The notes: generated by a model from the sequence alone, not told the origin. 64,000 nt of DNA from Arenibacter amylolyticus (GCF_002150785.1 NZ_MTAZ01000014.1:62001-126000); one strand, 5' to 3'. Positions 17,428 to 26,861 are shown, numbered from the stretch's first letter. Translations and numbers: made by a program.

Positions 17428-18620
17428 AGTTGTTTTGTTGGGACAAACAAAACTGGTGTTCCAGCTTTGTAAACTTCCTGCTCTGGATCTAAAATAATAA
17501 AACCATCCGTAAGCGCTAAACTTGTGAGGTCTCCAGAGCCATTCTCCCTAACCTCGGAAGCCAATAGTTGTCCGTCTATACAATTTACTTTCACCCTTAA
17601 TAGGAGAGTTAAATCGCCCTTTAAAGGTATATCCTCTTCCAAAACCACAGTGAATATTTGATTGGGAAGACCTAAAGAACTTTTCAGCCATTCTTTAAAA
17701 TACACCTGATAATTGGCAAAGGTAGATGCCGGATTCCCAGGAAAAGAAAACACCAACGTTTCCTTTTTAGGCTGTTTACCAAACCAAAAGGGCTTTCCTG
17801 GTCTTTGCAGCACCCTATGGAACACTTTTTCTACTCCCAACTCCGCTAACACTTCTGGAATATAATCGTACTTACCCCTAGACACCCCACCACTAAGCAG
17901 TACCACATCAAAATTATTTAGGACAATGTTGAGCTCCTTCCTAATTATATCTTTATCATCCCTAAGGTGAAATTCACCCGGAACAATGCCCTCCTGCGAC
18001 AAGGCGCTATAAAGTGTATGTATATTGGACTTCCGTATTTGATATGGCAAGGGCTGCTCCCCTACCTCTACCAATTCGTTCCCAGTAGATATAATCGCAG
18101 TTTTAGGAAGCTTTTTCACCACAACGGTAGATTTCCCCACAGAGGCCAAAACTCCTATCTCCGAAGCGGAAATCTTGGTGTTTTTTTGCAACACTGTCTC
18201 ACCCATTTTTCGATCGCTGCCTTGTCTGTGGATATCCTGGCCTTTAGTTGGATTTTTAATTAAGGATGCCCAACCGTTTTCAATAACCAAATGCTCATAC
18301 ATTACTACGGTGTCGGCATTATCCGGAACAACGGCACCAGTCATAATTTCTATTGCCTGCTCCTCGTTGCTCAATAACTTTGGTGCCACGCCCGCTGGAA
18401 GTATTCCTTCTAATTTAAAGGTGGTCTGCCCACTAGCAATAGCTTCGTAATTTATGGCAATGCCGTCCTTGGTTGCCCGGTTAAATGGTGGGAAATCCCT
18501 ATCGGCAGTAATTTCTTGGGCAAGAACCCTTCCCATGGCGTTTTTTAGTGGGATTTCCTCTGTTCCATAATCTTGTTTATGATCTAGTACTTTTTTGAGG
18601 GCTTCTTTAAATGAAATCAT
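17421..18620 (-). CDS. moeA: molybdopterin molybdotransferase MoeA
   Basis: MoeA inserts molybdate into adenylylated molybdopterin. The 399-residue protein has the N-terminal conserved DFPPFNRATKDGIAI, GAVVPDNADTVVMYE, the MPT-binding fold with IISTGNELVEVGE and LLSGGVSRGKYDYIPEVL, and RPGKPFWFG plus FSFPGNPASTFANY. The length and motif order are complete. It overlaps xdhC by 7 bases. A 178-base gap containing a GC-rich repeat separates it from moeB upstream, the largest gap in the cluster. Confidence 0.92.
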   Translation of the reverse strand: MISFKEALKKVLDHKQDYGTEEIPLKNAMGRVLAQEITADRDFPPFNRATKDGIAINYEAIASGQTTFKLEGILPAGVAPKLLSNEEQAIEIMTGAVVPDNADTVVMYEHLVIENGWASLIKNPTKGQDIHRQGSDRKMGETVLQKNTKISASEIGVLASVGKSTVVVKKLPKTAIISTGNELVEVGEQPLPYQIRKSNIHTLYSALSQEGIVPGEFHLRDDKDIIRKELNIVLNNFDVVLLSGGVSRGKYDYIPEVLAELGVEKVFHRVLQRPGKPFWFGKQPKKETLVFSFPGNPASTFANYQVYFKEWLKSSLGLPNQIFTVVLEEDIPLKGDLTLLLRVKVNCIDGQLLASEVRENGSGDLTSLALTDGFIILDPEQEVYKAGTPVLFVPTKQLW

Positions 18621-18660
18621 AGTTGCAATTTACTCACTAAATGAATTTTGATTGTTCTAC

Positions 18661-18713
18661 ACCTGCCCGTTCCGTTCAGGCAGGCCTGCCCGTCCTATCA
18701 GGGCGGCGGATTG
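18661..18713. repeat. GC-rich inverted-repeat element between moeA and moeB
   Basis: This short GC-rich island in AT-rich surroundings contains CTGCC...GGCAG, the palindrome GCAGGCCTGC and a CCCGTC/GGGCGG segment. I recognise it as similar to GC-rich dispersed repeats found between genes in flavobacteria. It could form a stable stem in the mRNA between moeB and moeA. Confidence 0.6.
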
Positions 18714-18798
18714 AATATTATCACTAACTCCTACCTAATACCTCCTGGGTATGCCCTTAGAGAATTCACAGCTTCTTATCCAAGGCTTTACCCCCATA

Positions 18799-19875
18799 TT
18801 ATTCCTGATGCATCCATATTTTATTCATTCCCCCTTCTACATTATAGAAGGAAAGATTTTCATATTTTTTATCTAGGAGTTTCAAGGCAATTCTACTTCT
18901 TTTCCCTGATTGACAGACCAGGTAAATGGGTGTATTAGGATCCATACCCAATGGAACCTCCAACAGTTCATCCAAGGGAATGTTTATCGCCCTGACTACA
19001 GCCTGTTTATCATTCTTAAACTCCTCCTTTGTCCTTACATCTATAAGTTGAATTTTGCTGTTGGCTTCCATCAATTTCAAAAAGGCTTCACTACTTATGG
19101 TGGGTATAGCATCACAACTTTCGTTTCCGTAACTGGCTTTTAATTCGGTGATGTTGATGTTTTCCGGATTTGCTTTAAATTTTACAGTTTGAAAGCTATG
19201 CATCAACCCATTGAACAATAGCAGCTTACCTGCCATAACCTCACCTATCTGTGTAACTATCTTGACGGCTTCCAAGGCTTGGAGCGACCCGATAATTCCT
19301 GGAATAACCCCAAGCACCCCATTTACATTACAGTTAGGGATTTCATTTGGGGACGGCATATTGGGAAACAAACATCTATAAGTAGGTCCGCCCAGATAGT
19401 TGTATACGCTAAGCTGTCCCTCAAAACCCTGAATAGCGCCAGAGACAAAGGGTTTTTTAAGAATAACACAGGCGTCATTAACTAAATATCTTGTAGAAAA
19501 ATTATCCGAACCGTCTATTACAAAATCAAATTTTGAAATAATTTCCAAGGCGTTATCCTTGCTGAGAAAAGTTTCAAAGGTTATAAAATGGGTTGCAGAA
19601 TTCTGGGATTTCAAATGGGCTACCAAGGTTGCTATTTTAGACTTCCCTACATCTGCTTCTGTATACAGTACTTGTCGCTGTAGATTGGTAAGTTCTATGA
19701 CATCCTCTTCAATAATACCTAGGGTTCCCACTCCCATGGCATTGAGGTAAGACAGAACCGGAGTTCCCAGTCCGCCAGCCCCAATGACCAAAATACGGGC
19801 ATCTTTTAATTTTTGTTGCGCTTGGGGACCAAAATCCGCTAAATTGGTCTGCCTTAGATATCTTTTGAATTCCAT
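18799..19875 (-). CDS. moeB: MoeB/ThiF-type adenylyltransferase with C-terminal rhodanese domain
   Basis: This 358-residue protein has a ThiF/MoeB domain (about 1-245; RILVIGAGGLGTPVLSYLNAMG as ATP-binding motif, FVIDGSDNFSTRYLVNDAC) and a rhodanese domain (about 250-358; IQLIDVRTKEEF and active-site loop CQSGKRSR). MoeB adenylates the C-terminal Gly-Gly of MoaD, and the rhodanese domain may supply sulfur. The zinc-binding Cys pairs of E. coli MoeB are not intact: only TYRC and NPENIN are seen in their positions. Cluster context with moaD supports a moeB role rather than thiF, though dual use is possible. Confidence 0.85.
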   Translation of the reverse strand: MEFKRYLRQTNLADFGPQAQQKLKDARILVIGAGGLGTPVLSYLNAMGVGTLGIIEEDVIELTNLQRQVLYTEADVGKSKIATLVAHLKSQNSATHFITFETFLSKDNALEIISKFDFVIDGSDNFSTRYLVNDACVILKKPFVSGAIQGFEGQLSVYNYLGGPTYRCLFPNMPSPNEIPNCNVNGVLGVIPGIIGSLQALEAVKIVTQIGEVMAGKLLLFNGLMHSFQTVKFKANPENINITELKASYGNESCDAIPTISSEAFLKLMEANSKIQLIDVRTKEEFKNDKQAVVRAINIPLDELLEVPLGMDPNTPIYLVCQSGKRSRIALKLLDKKYENLSFYNVEGGMNKIWMHQE

Positions 19876-19972
19876 TTATAGCAATACTTGTGGTGTTTTA
19901 ATGGGCGAAATGGGAAGGAGAATAGCATAGTTACTGCTCAATTTTCATTCTTTTTCCCATTATCCGAATTGA

Positions 19973-20596
19973 TTATTTATCGGTTGGAATCTGTGATAAT
20001 TTTGTCATTACTTTTTCGTAATCATCCTTGTAATTGGCATTTAATAACACCTCCTCATTTTCAGGGTATAGCAAAAGGATGTCCTCGTTGATTAAAAATT
20101 TACGCGGACAAGATCCATTCCCAGCGTTTAAGTAGGCTATGGATTTTTCTAATCCTGTAGGTTCCCAAATGGCGCAAAGTGGTTCGGGCAAACCGCTATC
20201 TCTGGTAGCAAAAGCAGTAGCCAGTTTATTGGAATCTCTTTCTTGGATTAAGTATTTCAATGCATTTTGGTCCATTAATGGCAAGTCGCAGGCCAAGACC
20301 AACCAACTTGCCGTAGGATCCATATGATAAGCACTTAGGAGCCCATTATAAGGTCCCTTATATTCATCTCTATCTACAATTAGTTTATATTCTTCAGAGA
20401 ATTCGGGTACTTGCTCCTCCCTAACACTCATATAAGTAGAAGTACACAGTGGTTTTAGTAAGTTGTAGAGATATTCGCGTTGTGGCATCCCATGATAATC
20501 TATCATACCCTTATCCACACCCATTCTAGTACTTTTACCTCCGGAAAGTACAAGTCCGTAAATTTTATCGACTTTTAACATAGTATTCTTATTCAA
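19973..20596 (-). CDS. mobA: MobA-like molybdenum cofactor guanylyltransferase
   Basis: This 207-residue protein has the NTP-transferase motif GLVLSGGKSTRMGVDKGMIDY and the metal-binding LVLACDLPLMD. MobA makes the guanine dinucleotide form of the cofactor for DMSO-reductase-family enzymes. It also has IVDRDEYKGPYNGLLSAY. It lies 4 bases from moaA upstream, so they are probably co-translated. The coexistence of a MocA-like and a MobA-like enzyme in one cluster suggests both dinucleotide forms are made, unless this protein has another role. Confidence 0.82.
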   Translation of the reverse strand: MNKNTMLKVDKIYGLVLSGGKSTRMGVDKGMIDYHGMPQREYLYNLLKPLCTSTYMSVREEQVPEFSEEYKLIVDRDEYKGPYNGLLSAYHMDPTASWLVLACDLPLMDQNALKYLIQERDSNKLATAFATRDSGLPEPLCAIWEPTGLEKSIAYLNAGNGSCPRKFLINEDILLLYPENEEVLLNANYKDDYEKVMTKLSQIPTDK

Positions 20597-20599
20597 TAA

Positions 20600-21583
20600 T
20601 TACCCCCCAATGGAGGTCATGGAATTTTGGAATATTCCAGTGTATCTTTCCTGTTCTTCAAAGCCCGTCTTAGACCTGCTTCCAATAGCCTTTAGGATGT
20701 GTTCTTTAATTTTCTCCTCCACATTGTCGCCTCTCATTATATCCCTTAAATTAAGTCGAGGTTTTCCGTAAAGACAGGTAATTACATCCCCGGTAGCTGA
20801 TATCCTTAGTCGGTTACAACTCCCACAGAAAGTTCTAGAAAAAGAAGGAATGAGTCCGAAGGTGCTTTTATGCCCTTTAATTTGATAATTGATGGAGGTA
20901 GAAGTTTTTGGCGATTCCAATTTAGTGATCTCAGGAAATTCCGTTTCTATATGGGCCAGTATTTTTTTATAATCCCATGCAATGGTATTAAAGGATTTAC
21001 TCCCCCCGTTAAAAGGCATTTCTTCCAAAAATCGAACGGATACCGGATAATGCCGCATCAAATTTAACATTGGAATAATATCTTGTGTATTCTGTCCCTC
21101 AAGCGCTATAAAATTGATGCGTACGTTAAAACCCTCGGCAATTAACCTGGTAAGGTTATTATAAACCGTATCATATTGATTTCTACGCGTAACCTTTTCA
21201 AAAGTATCCTTATCTATAGCATCTAGGCTAACGTTTACATTAAGAATACCCAGGGTCTTTAGCTCTTCAATATAAGGCCCAATCAAAGTGGCATTGGTGG
21301 TGATAGAGATATCGTTTAGCCCCTTTAATTGTGAAAGCTTACGCAACAGCACCATTAAATCTTTCCGTACAAATGGCTCCCCTCCCGTAATTCGAATTTT
21401 ATCTATGCCCTGAGCTACCATAATTTCACATAATTGGCATAATTCCGCAATGGTGAAAAGGTGATCTTTCTGGGCAAAATTTATTCCTTCGGAAGGCATA
21501 CAATAATTACAACGCAAGTTACAACGGTCTGTAACTGCCAGCCGTAAATAATTGATTTTCCTATTATGATTATCTATTAACAT
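20600..21583 (-). CDS. moaA: GTP 3',8-cyclase MoaA
   Basis: MoaA is the radical SAM enzyme that begins molybdopterin synthesis by converting GTP to 3',8-cyclo-7,8-dihydro-GTP. The 327-residue protein has the N-terminal cluster CNLRCNYC, the C-terminal Cys cluster (FCGSCNRLRISATGDVITC) and the terminal Gly-Gly (SMTSIGG), which is required in the family. It is complete. It lies 15 bases after moaD and 4 bases before mobA. Confidence 0.95.
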   Translation of the reverse strand: MLIDNHNRKINYLRLAVTDRCNLRCNYCMPSEGINFAQKDHLFTIAELCQLCEIMVAQGIDKIRITGGEPFVRKDLMVLLRKLSQLKGLNDISITTNATLIGPYIEELKTLGILNVNVSLDAIDKDTFEKVTRRNQYDTVYNNLTRLIAEGFNVRINFIALEGQNTQDIIPMLNLMRHYPVSVRFLEEMPFNGGSKSFNTIAWDYKKILAHIETEFPEITKLESPKTSTSINYQIKGHKSTFGLIPSFSRTFCGSCNRLRISATGDVITCLYGKPRLNLRDIMRGDNVEEKIKEHILKAIGSRSKTGFEEQERYTGIFQNSMTSIGG

Positions 21584-21598
21584 GTATTTGCTTTTTTC

Positions 21599-21862
21599 TT
21601 ATCCCCCACTTACTGGCGGAATGAGGGCAATTTCATCAAAACTATTGATAATAGTATCATCATCCGCATAGGAATTATTTACCGCAACGGCCAAAGAGGA
21701 TAATTTATTTAATTCCGGGTACATTTTACCCAAATAATCTTTTAATTCTTTAACGGTTTTGGTGTCTTTTGCACCAAATTCACTGGAACTAGGCATGGAT
21801 AAAGTAGCACTACCTACGATGTCCTTGGTAATTCCAAAAAGTAATATCGTCATTTTAACCAA
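21599..21862 (-). CDS. moaD: molybdopterin synthase small subunit MoaD
   Basis: This 87-residue ubiquitin-like sulfur carrier has the C-terminal Gly-Gly (LIPPVSGG) that MoeB adenylates and that carries the thiocarboxylate. Its start overlaps the end of iorB by 8 bases. Its usual partner, MoaE, is not in this window. Confidence 0.88.
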   Translation of the reverse strand: MVKMTILLFGITKDIVGSATLSMPSSSEFGAKDTKTVKELKDYLGKMYPELNKLSSLAVAVNNSYADDDTIINSFDEIALIPPVSGG

Positions 21863-24083
21863 TAATTGATTTTTCCGGGACTTTCATTAGTTCCGGGAAT
21901 TTTGAAAATGGCTGCGCGGTAAATCTATTACCTGTTGCAGCCTTTAAAGCGTTAGCTACTGCAGCTCCAGCTGGTGGTAAAGTAGGCTCTCCCAACCCTG
22001 TGGGCGCCACATCACTTTTAATCATATGTGTTTCTACTATAGGCACTTCTTTCATTCTTATTAAACGGTAACTATCATAGTTTTGTGAATTAGGTTTCCC
22101 ATCCAAAAACTCCAAATCCCCGTACATTGCATGGCCAACACCATCTATTACGCCACCTTCAATCTGGTTAATGGCCCCTAGTGGATTTACCACTATCCCG
22201 CAATCTACTACACAGGTTACTTTCTTTACAACGGGAATTCCATTTTCTATTGCTACATCTGCCACCTCGGCAACATGTGAATTATGGCAATAATAGGAGG
22301 CAAATCCTTGATAGATTCCAGCTTCTTTTTTTCCCCAACCGGATTTCTCAACGGCTACATTAATCACATTTGCTAAGCGTTCCGGCGAATACTCTATACG
22401 CTGGTCGGTAGTCCCCTTTACTTTTTGCAAAAGATCTAATCGCAATTGTATAGGGTCTACCTCCATGGTTTCTGCCAATTCATCAAAGAAGCTTTGCTCT
22501 GCAAACGCCAAGAAATTGGTGTAAGGCGCCCTCCATGCCCCCGTAGTAATATTACTCTTATAATTGGCAACATCTACCTGGTAATTATCTATGGCCCCTG
22601 CAGGAAAGAAATTGGGAATTAATCCGTACATATTTGCATTGATAGCAGCTTCCTTTAAATAATAGGCAGTAACCGCTCCATCTTTAATAGCCGCCTTTAT
22701 TCTATATTTTATTGCAGGGCGATAGGTTCCGGCTGTCATATCATCTTCCCTAGAATAGATCAACTTAACCGGTTTCTTAATAGCATTGGAAATTTCTGCT
22801 GCTTCATAAACGAAATCGCCATACAGCCTTCTTCCAAATCCGCCTCCCATACGGGTCATTTCTAGATGCACATCCTTTACATCCCTTCCCAGCATACCAG
22901 CTACAGCGGTGGCAGCGAACTCAGGGGTTTGTACCGGACCCACCAAATGAATTTTTTCATCGGTAACATTGGCAAAGTAATTCATAGGCTCCATACAGTT
23001 ATGGGGCAAGAAAGGAGACTCGTAGGTACGCTCAAGAATCTGATCGGCTTGGGCAAATGCTTTATTTATATCGCCGTCTTTCCTTAAGGTCTCAAATTTT
23101 TTCCCATCTAACAATCCCAGAAGTTGTTTGTCCTGATATTCCGTACTTTCCAAAGGGGTGTTTTCAATCCATTTTGCTTTTATAGCTTCCTTGGCCTTAA
23201 GGGCTTCCCAAGTAGTTTTTGCAATAACAACCACTTTGTCGCTATTTGCTAAGGCCACGGTCCAGTTATTACTTTCGCCAGAAGTTAATTGTTTCGCCTT
23301 CTCTCCTATTCTGATTACATCTATAACTCCCGGCATTGCTCTTGCAGCTGTATCATCAAAGGATTCCAATTGCTGACCAAAAGCAGGTGGTCTTAACACT
23401 GCTGCATATACCATCCCATCTACCTTATAGTCTAGACCAAACAGTGGTTTCCCGGTAATAATGGCGTCTAGGTCCACATTAGGAGCATCGGTTCCAATAA
23501 TTTTGAAGTCCTTATAATCTTTTAGGGTAACGTTTTCTGGCACCTCCAACAGGGCTGCGTCTTTTACTACGTCGCCATATCCCAAGGTTTCCCCTTGGCT
23601 ATTGGTAATTACTCCTTCGGAGGTTGTACAAGTGGATGGATCTACTCCCCATCTAGCAGCAGCGGCATTTACCAACATTTGTCTTGCTGTGGCCCCTGTC
23701 TGTCTTAAGGGATCCCAACCAAGTCGGATAGATTGACTCCCTCCAGCGAGTTGGCGGGTATAGTTTTCAGTATCCAATATTCCCTGTTGTACGTATACAT
23801 TTTTCCATGCCACATCCAATTCCTCCGCAATTAGCATAGGCATAGCCGTTTTTACCCCCTGCCCAATTTCTGGATTGGGAGCAAAAATGGTTACGGCACC
23901 ATTGTCTGCAATTTTTATATAGGCATTAAAATCATTGAAATTAAGTTGTGATATGTCTATGGGCGGTTTTACTTTAGGCTTACAGGCCGTAAAAAGGTTG
24001 AAACCTATTAGGAGTCCGCCACTAGCTAGGGAAGACGTTCTAATAAAGTCCCTTCTATTAAATGATATTGCAGATTTTGACAT
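21855..24083 (-). CDS. molybdenum hydroxylase large subunit, IorB-type
   Basis: This 742-residue xanthine-oxidase-family subunit has an N-terminal Tat signal (FNRRDFIRTSSLASGG) and a Cys-containing lipobox-like site (LFTACKPK), so it is exported folded. Cofactor-binding segments are MTRMGGGFGRRLYGDFVYEA, GAWRAPYTNFLAFAEQSF and GLGEPTLPPAGAAVANA, where the Glu of GEPTLPP is the expected catalytic base. The family includes isoquinoline 1-oxidoreductase and aldehyde dehydrogenases; the real substrate is unknown. It pairs with the 2Fe-2S subunit at 24174-24635, 90 bases upstream, and no FAD subunit is present. Confidence 0.88.
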   Translation of the reverse strand: MSKSAISFNRRDFIRTSSLASGGLLIGFNLFTACKPKVKPPIDISQLNFNDFNAYIKIADNGAVTIFAPNPEIGQGVKTAMPMLIAEELDVAWKNVYVQQGILDTENYTRQLAGGSQSIRLGWDPLRQTGATARQMLVNAAAARWGVDPSTCTTSEGVITNSQGETLGYGDVVKDAALLEVPENVTLKDYKDFKIIGTDAPNVDLDAIITGKPLFGLDYKVDGMVYAAVLRPPAFGQQLESFDDTAARAMPGVIDVIRIGEKAKQLTSGESNNWTVALANSDKVVVIAKTTWEALKAKEAIKAKWIENTPLESTEYQDKQLLGLLDGKKFETLRKDGDINKAFAQADQILERTYESPFLPHNCMEPMNYFANVTDEKIHLVGPVQTPEFAATAVAGMLGRDVKDVHLEMTRMGGGFGRRLYGDFVYEAAEISNAIKKPVKLIYSREDDMTAGTYRPAIKYRIKAAIKDGAVTAYYLKEAAINANMYGLIPNFFPAGAIDNYQVDVANYKSNITTGAWRAPYTNFLAFAEQSFFDELAETMEVDPIQLRLDLLQKVKGTTDQRIEYSPERLANVINVAVEKSGWGKKEAGIYQGFASYYCHNSHVAEVADVAIENGIPVVKKVTCVVDCGIVVNPLGAINQIEGGVIDGVGHAMYGDLEFLDGKPNSQNYDSYRLIRMKEVPIVETHMIKSDVAPTGLGEPTLPPAGAAVANALKAATGNRFTAQPFSKFPELMKVPEKSIIG

Positions 24084-24173
24084 AGTGCTTAGATTTATAT
24101 CCCCTGGTTAAAAAGGATCTATGATTTTGAAGTTATTGATTGCGCAAGAATTAACAATTGCCGTATCTTGATT

Positions 24174-24635
24174 TTAACCCATTTTACTGGCTGCTAGTGC
24201 TACCGCCTTTAGAATTCTGCTATAAGCGGCACATCTACAAATGTTTCCGTGCATTGCAGTTTTTATTTCTTCTTCGTCCGGACTCGAGTTTTTACCTAAA
24301 AATGCAGAGGCGGTCATAATCTGTCCAGCCTGACAGTAGCCACATTGGGGTACATCAACTTCTTTCCAAGCCAATTGAACCGGATGATCGCCATTTTGGG
24401 ACAAGCCTTCTATAGTAGTTATTTCTTTTCCGTCTAAACTAGATATGGGCAGGGAACAACTCCTAACGGCATTCCCGTCCATATGAACAGTACAAGCACC
24501 ACATTGGGCTATTCCGCAACCAAACTTTGTGCCTACTAAATTTAAATGATCCCGTAGCACCCAAAGTAAAGGGGTGTCACCTGCTACATTTATACTCTGG
24601 GGGGTTCCGTTTACTGTTATGTTGATAGTTGGCAT
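24174..24635 (-). CDS. 2Fe-2S subunit of a molybdenum hydroxylase, IorA-type
   Basis: This 153-residue protein has two 2Fe-2S motifs. The N-terminal plant-type cluster reads CGIAQCGAC with a further Cys in RSC. The C-terminal cluster reads [12 protein letters not shown]...GNICRCAAY. It transfers electrons from the Mo site in IorB to an external acceptor. No signal peptide is seen, so it is presumably exported by piggyback on the Tat-borne IorB, as known for related enzymes. It is the first gene of the Moco cluster. Confidence 0.9.
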   Translation of the reverse strand: MPTINITVNGTPQSINVAGDTPLLWVLRDHLNLVGTKFGCGIAQCGACTVHMDGNAVRSCSLPISSLDGKEITTIEGLSQNGDHPVQLAWKEVDVPQCGYCQAGQIMTASAFLGKNSSPDEEEIKTAMHGNICRCAAYSRILKAVALAASKMG

Positions 24636-24728
24636 AGCTTTTAGTTAGTTTTCATCAATACCTTACAAGTTACCAAATTTAAAAATAAAAATAACCAATT
24701 TAACAGATTCTTATATATGGCATAATTT

Positions 24729-25469
24729 CTACTTATTGTTGTAAGGTGTTCCCTCCCATTGTACGCTATCCCTATCCAAATAACAATGTACGTTGGGATG
24801 CAGCCATAAAAAGGAGGCTGGCAAGTATGGCGTAACTTCTTTTTTTAATAGCTCTTTAATGGCTTCTTTTTTGCCTTCACCGCTGAGCAGAAATATGATT
24901 TCCTTGGATTGCAGAATTGCTGCCATTCCCAATGTAAGTCCATAATTTGGTGGGTGGGTCATGTTTTTTGTCATGCTGCCCATAAGGGAGGTGGGACTTA
25001 GTTCTGCAATATGACAATGTGGAATAAGATGTTTTGCTGGTTCATTAAACCCTAGATGACCATTTTTTCCCATCCCCAAAATACACACGTCTATAGGGCC
25101 CCTTTCCTGTATTTCATTATCCATCCGGTTCGATTCCTTTTTGGCATCTACAGGACTGCTTTCAAACGAGATGTACCTATCCTCAGAAATCCCTAAAGGC
25201 TCTATAAGAAGGGTCTTTAGATAGGTTTCACAGGAATTGGGATCGGAAGCTGGAATACCGCCCCATTCGTCTTGTTTAATAATGGCTAATTCCTTAAATA
25301 TATGCGGATCCTTTTTGTAATGGGCTACTAGTTGGCGGTAGAATCCCATGGGAGAAGCTCCCTTTGTGGGACAAAGAAGGGTATTCGGTTTATCTTTTAG
25401 TACAGTTATTAATCGGTCGCAGGCGCGTTGACTCATTTCATCATAGTCGGTACAATAATGTATTTCCAT
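24729..25469 (-). CDS. glucosamine/galactosamine-6-phosphate isomerase family protein
   Basis: This protein of the sugar-phosphate isomerase/deaminase family has LCPTKGASPMGFYRQL and, at the active site, ILGMGKNGHLGFNEP, the hallmark of NagB/AgaI-type enzymes, which isomerise and deaminate amino sugar phosphates. The open frame reaches 25523, but the first 18 codons (MIGVISPVHCW...) are unlike the family, and the ATG at 25469 (MEIHYCTDYDEMSQRA) gives a normal 246-residue protein. The order resembles galactosamine-6-phosphate isomerase more than NagB, but the exact substrate is uncertain. It is a single gene upstream of the Moco cluster. Confidence 0.8.
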   Translation of the reverse strand: MEIHYCTDYDEMSQRACDRLITVLKDKPNTLLCPTKGASPMGFYRQLVAHYKKDPHIFKELAIIKQDEWGGIPASDPNSCETYLKTLLIEPLGISEDRYISFESSPVDAKKESNRMDNEIQERGPIDVCILGMGKNGHLGFNEPAKHLIPHCHIAELSPTSLMGSMTKNMTHPPNYGLTLGMAAILQSKEIIFLLSGEGKKEAIKELLKKEVTPYLPASFLWLHPNVHCYLDRDSVQWEGTPYNNK

Positions 25470-25754
25470 AGTTGGTCCATGATTTAATGTCCAGCAATGT
25501 ACTGGTGAAATTACCCCAATCATTAAAAATAGTCTTCCGTTACATCATAAGGACAGGTTGATCAATTATTTAGCTTTTGCTTATCGCTACAGAAAGTATG
25601 GCCTTGTAGTTAAGACATACCGCCATTGTGTATGTAAGCTACAAAAAATTATGCGAATAATCGTCTTAACAATTATTAACACCGTATTTTTATTCGATTA
25701 TAATTTTAAATAATTTTGATCGTTGTGCTAGATGAACCTAATACGTATTTGAAA

Positions 25755-26861
25755 ATGAAATTTTACACTAAAATTGCTGCTATAAGCTTTATTATAGCCT
25801 TGTTTATATCCTGCGGAAATGCGGATGATGATGTTAGATACGGAGTAAACCCGGGAGAAGATGAGGTTAGTGGTGACCTAGGCCTGGGGAAGCCCGTAGA
25901 TGATTGTTTAAATCTAGAGGATGGGGAATTGGTGCTATCAATTCAGGATCAATACACTACCCTCCCAGGAAAGATCTCTATTTTCTTCAGGGTATCCGAT
26001 ACTGAAGGAAAACCGGTGGCAGGCTTAGAGGCCAATCAGTTTACTATTTACGAACAAGGAAGGAACGATGCTTGTTTCAATACCATTTCTACCTCCGAAT
26101 CTTTTGCTCGGATCTCCCCTAACACACAGATTTTTTCCAATAATACTGTTTTGGTGCTCGATTTAAGTAATAGTGTATTGGATAATAGTTTGGAAGAGTT
26201 GAAGCAAGCCTCCATCAGCTTTATCAATAATACAATGCCTACTGAAGATTCTGAGGCTATTAAAATGGCTATCTATTGGTTTAATGGAGAGGATAAGCTT
26301 CATTCCCTAACTCCTTTGACCCATGTGAGGCAAGACTTGATCAGTTCTATCGATGGTATTACCAAAGACATTAGTAAGGATCCATCCACCGATCTTTATG
26401 GCGCAGTAATAAAATCGACGGACATTGCCGAAAAACTTTTAAAGGATAGCAATACCAACAATAAGATTGGAGCAGCTTCCGTAGTTATATTCACGGATGG
26501 ATCGGACCAAGCGGCACGTTACACCCAAAACGCGGCACTTCAAAAGGTGAATGGTGCTAATAAAAACATCGCGTTTTTCAGTATTGGTCTTGGGGATGAG
26601 ATAGAACCTACCGTTCTTAAAAGTATTGGAAAGACCTATAGTGTATTTGCCAGGGATAAAGAGGAGCTGGAAACTACCTTTAACGAAATATCAGATCGTG
26701 TTTCCGAAAGGGCCAATAGCTTCTATCTTTTTGAGTACTGTAGTCCAAAACGAGATGGAAGTGGAGAGAATAATTTGGCCATAAAAGTGGAAAGTGGTAA
26801 CAGACATGGAGCGGTACAGACAAAATTTAACGCAAAAGGCTTTACCGGAGGTTGCAAATAA
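25755..26861 (+). CDS. von Willebrand factor A domain lipoprotein
   Basis: The ATG at 25755 (MKFYTKIAAISFIIALFISC) gives a clear lipobox Cys at 20. An upstream TTG at 25716 adds 13 residues without a better signal. Residues about 75-330 contain a VWA-like fold with VLVLDLSNSVLDN (a MIDAS DxSxS motif) and VVIFTDGSDQAARYT (TDG). The function is probably protein-protein or ligand binding at the cell surface. It stands alone and is followed by a terminator at 26891. Confidence 0.82.
   Translation: MKFYTKIAAISFIIALFISCGNADDDVRYGVNPGEDEVSGDLGLGKPVDDCLNLEDGELVLSIQDQYTTLPGKISIFFRVSDTEGKPVAGLEANQFTIYEQGRNDACFNTISTSESFARISPNTQIFSNNTVLVLDLSNSVLDNSLEELKQASISFINNTMPTEDSEAIKMAIYWFNGEDKLHSLTPLTHVRQDLISSIDGITKDISKDPSTDLYGAVIKSTDIAEKLLKDSNTNNKIGAASVVIFTDGSDQAARYTQNAALQKVNGANKNIAFFSIGLGDEIEPTVLKSIGKTYSVFARDKEELETTFNEISDRVSERANSFYLFEYCSPKRDGSGENNLAIKVESGNRHGAVQTKFNAKGFTGGCK

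Noticed and set aside
18621-18798. molybdenum cofactor riboswitch in the gap between moeB and moeA
   Set aside because: The gap holds a short GC-rich repeat but no arrangement matching the large multi-stem Moco RNA motif, and it is inside the operon rather than at its start.
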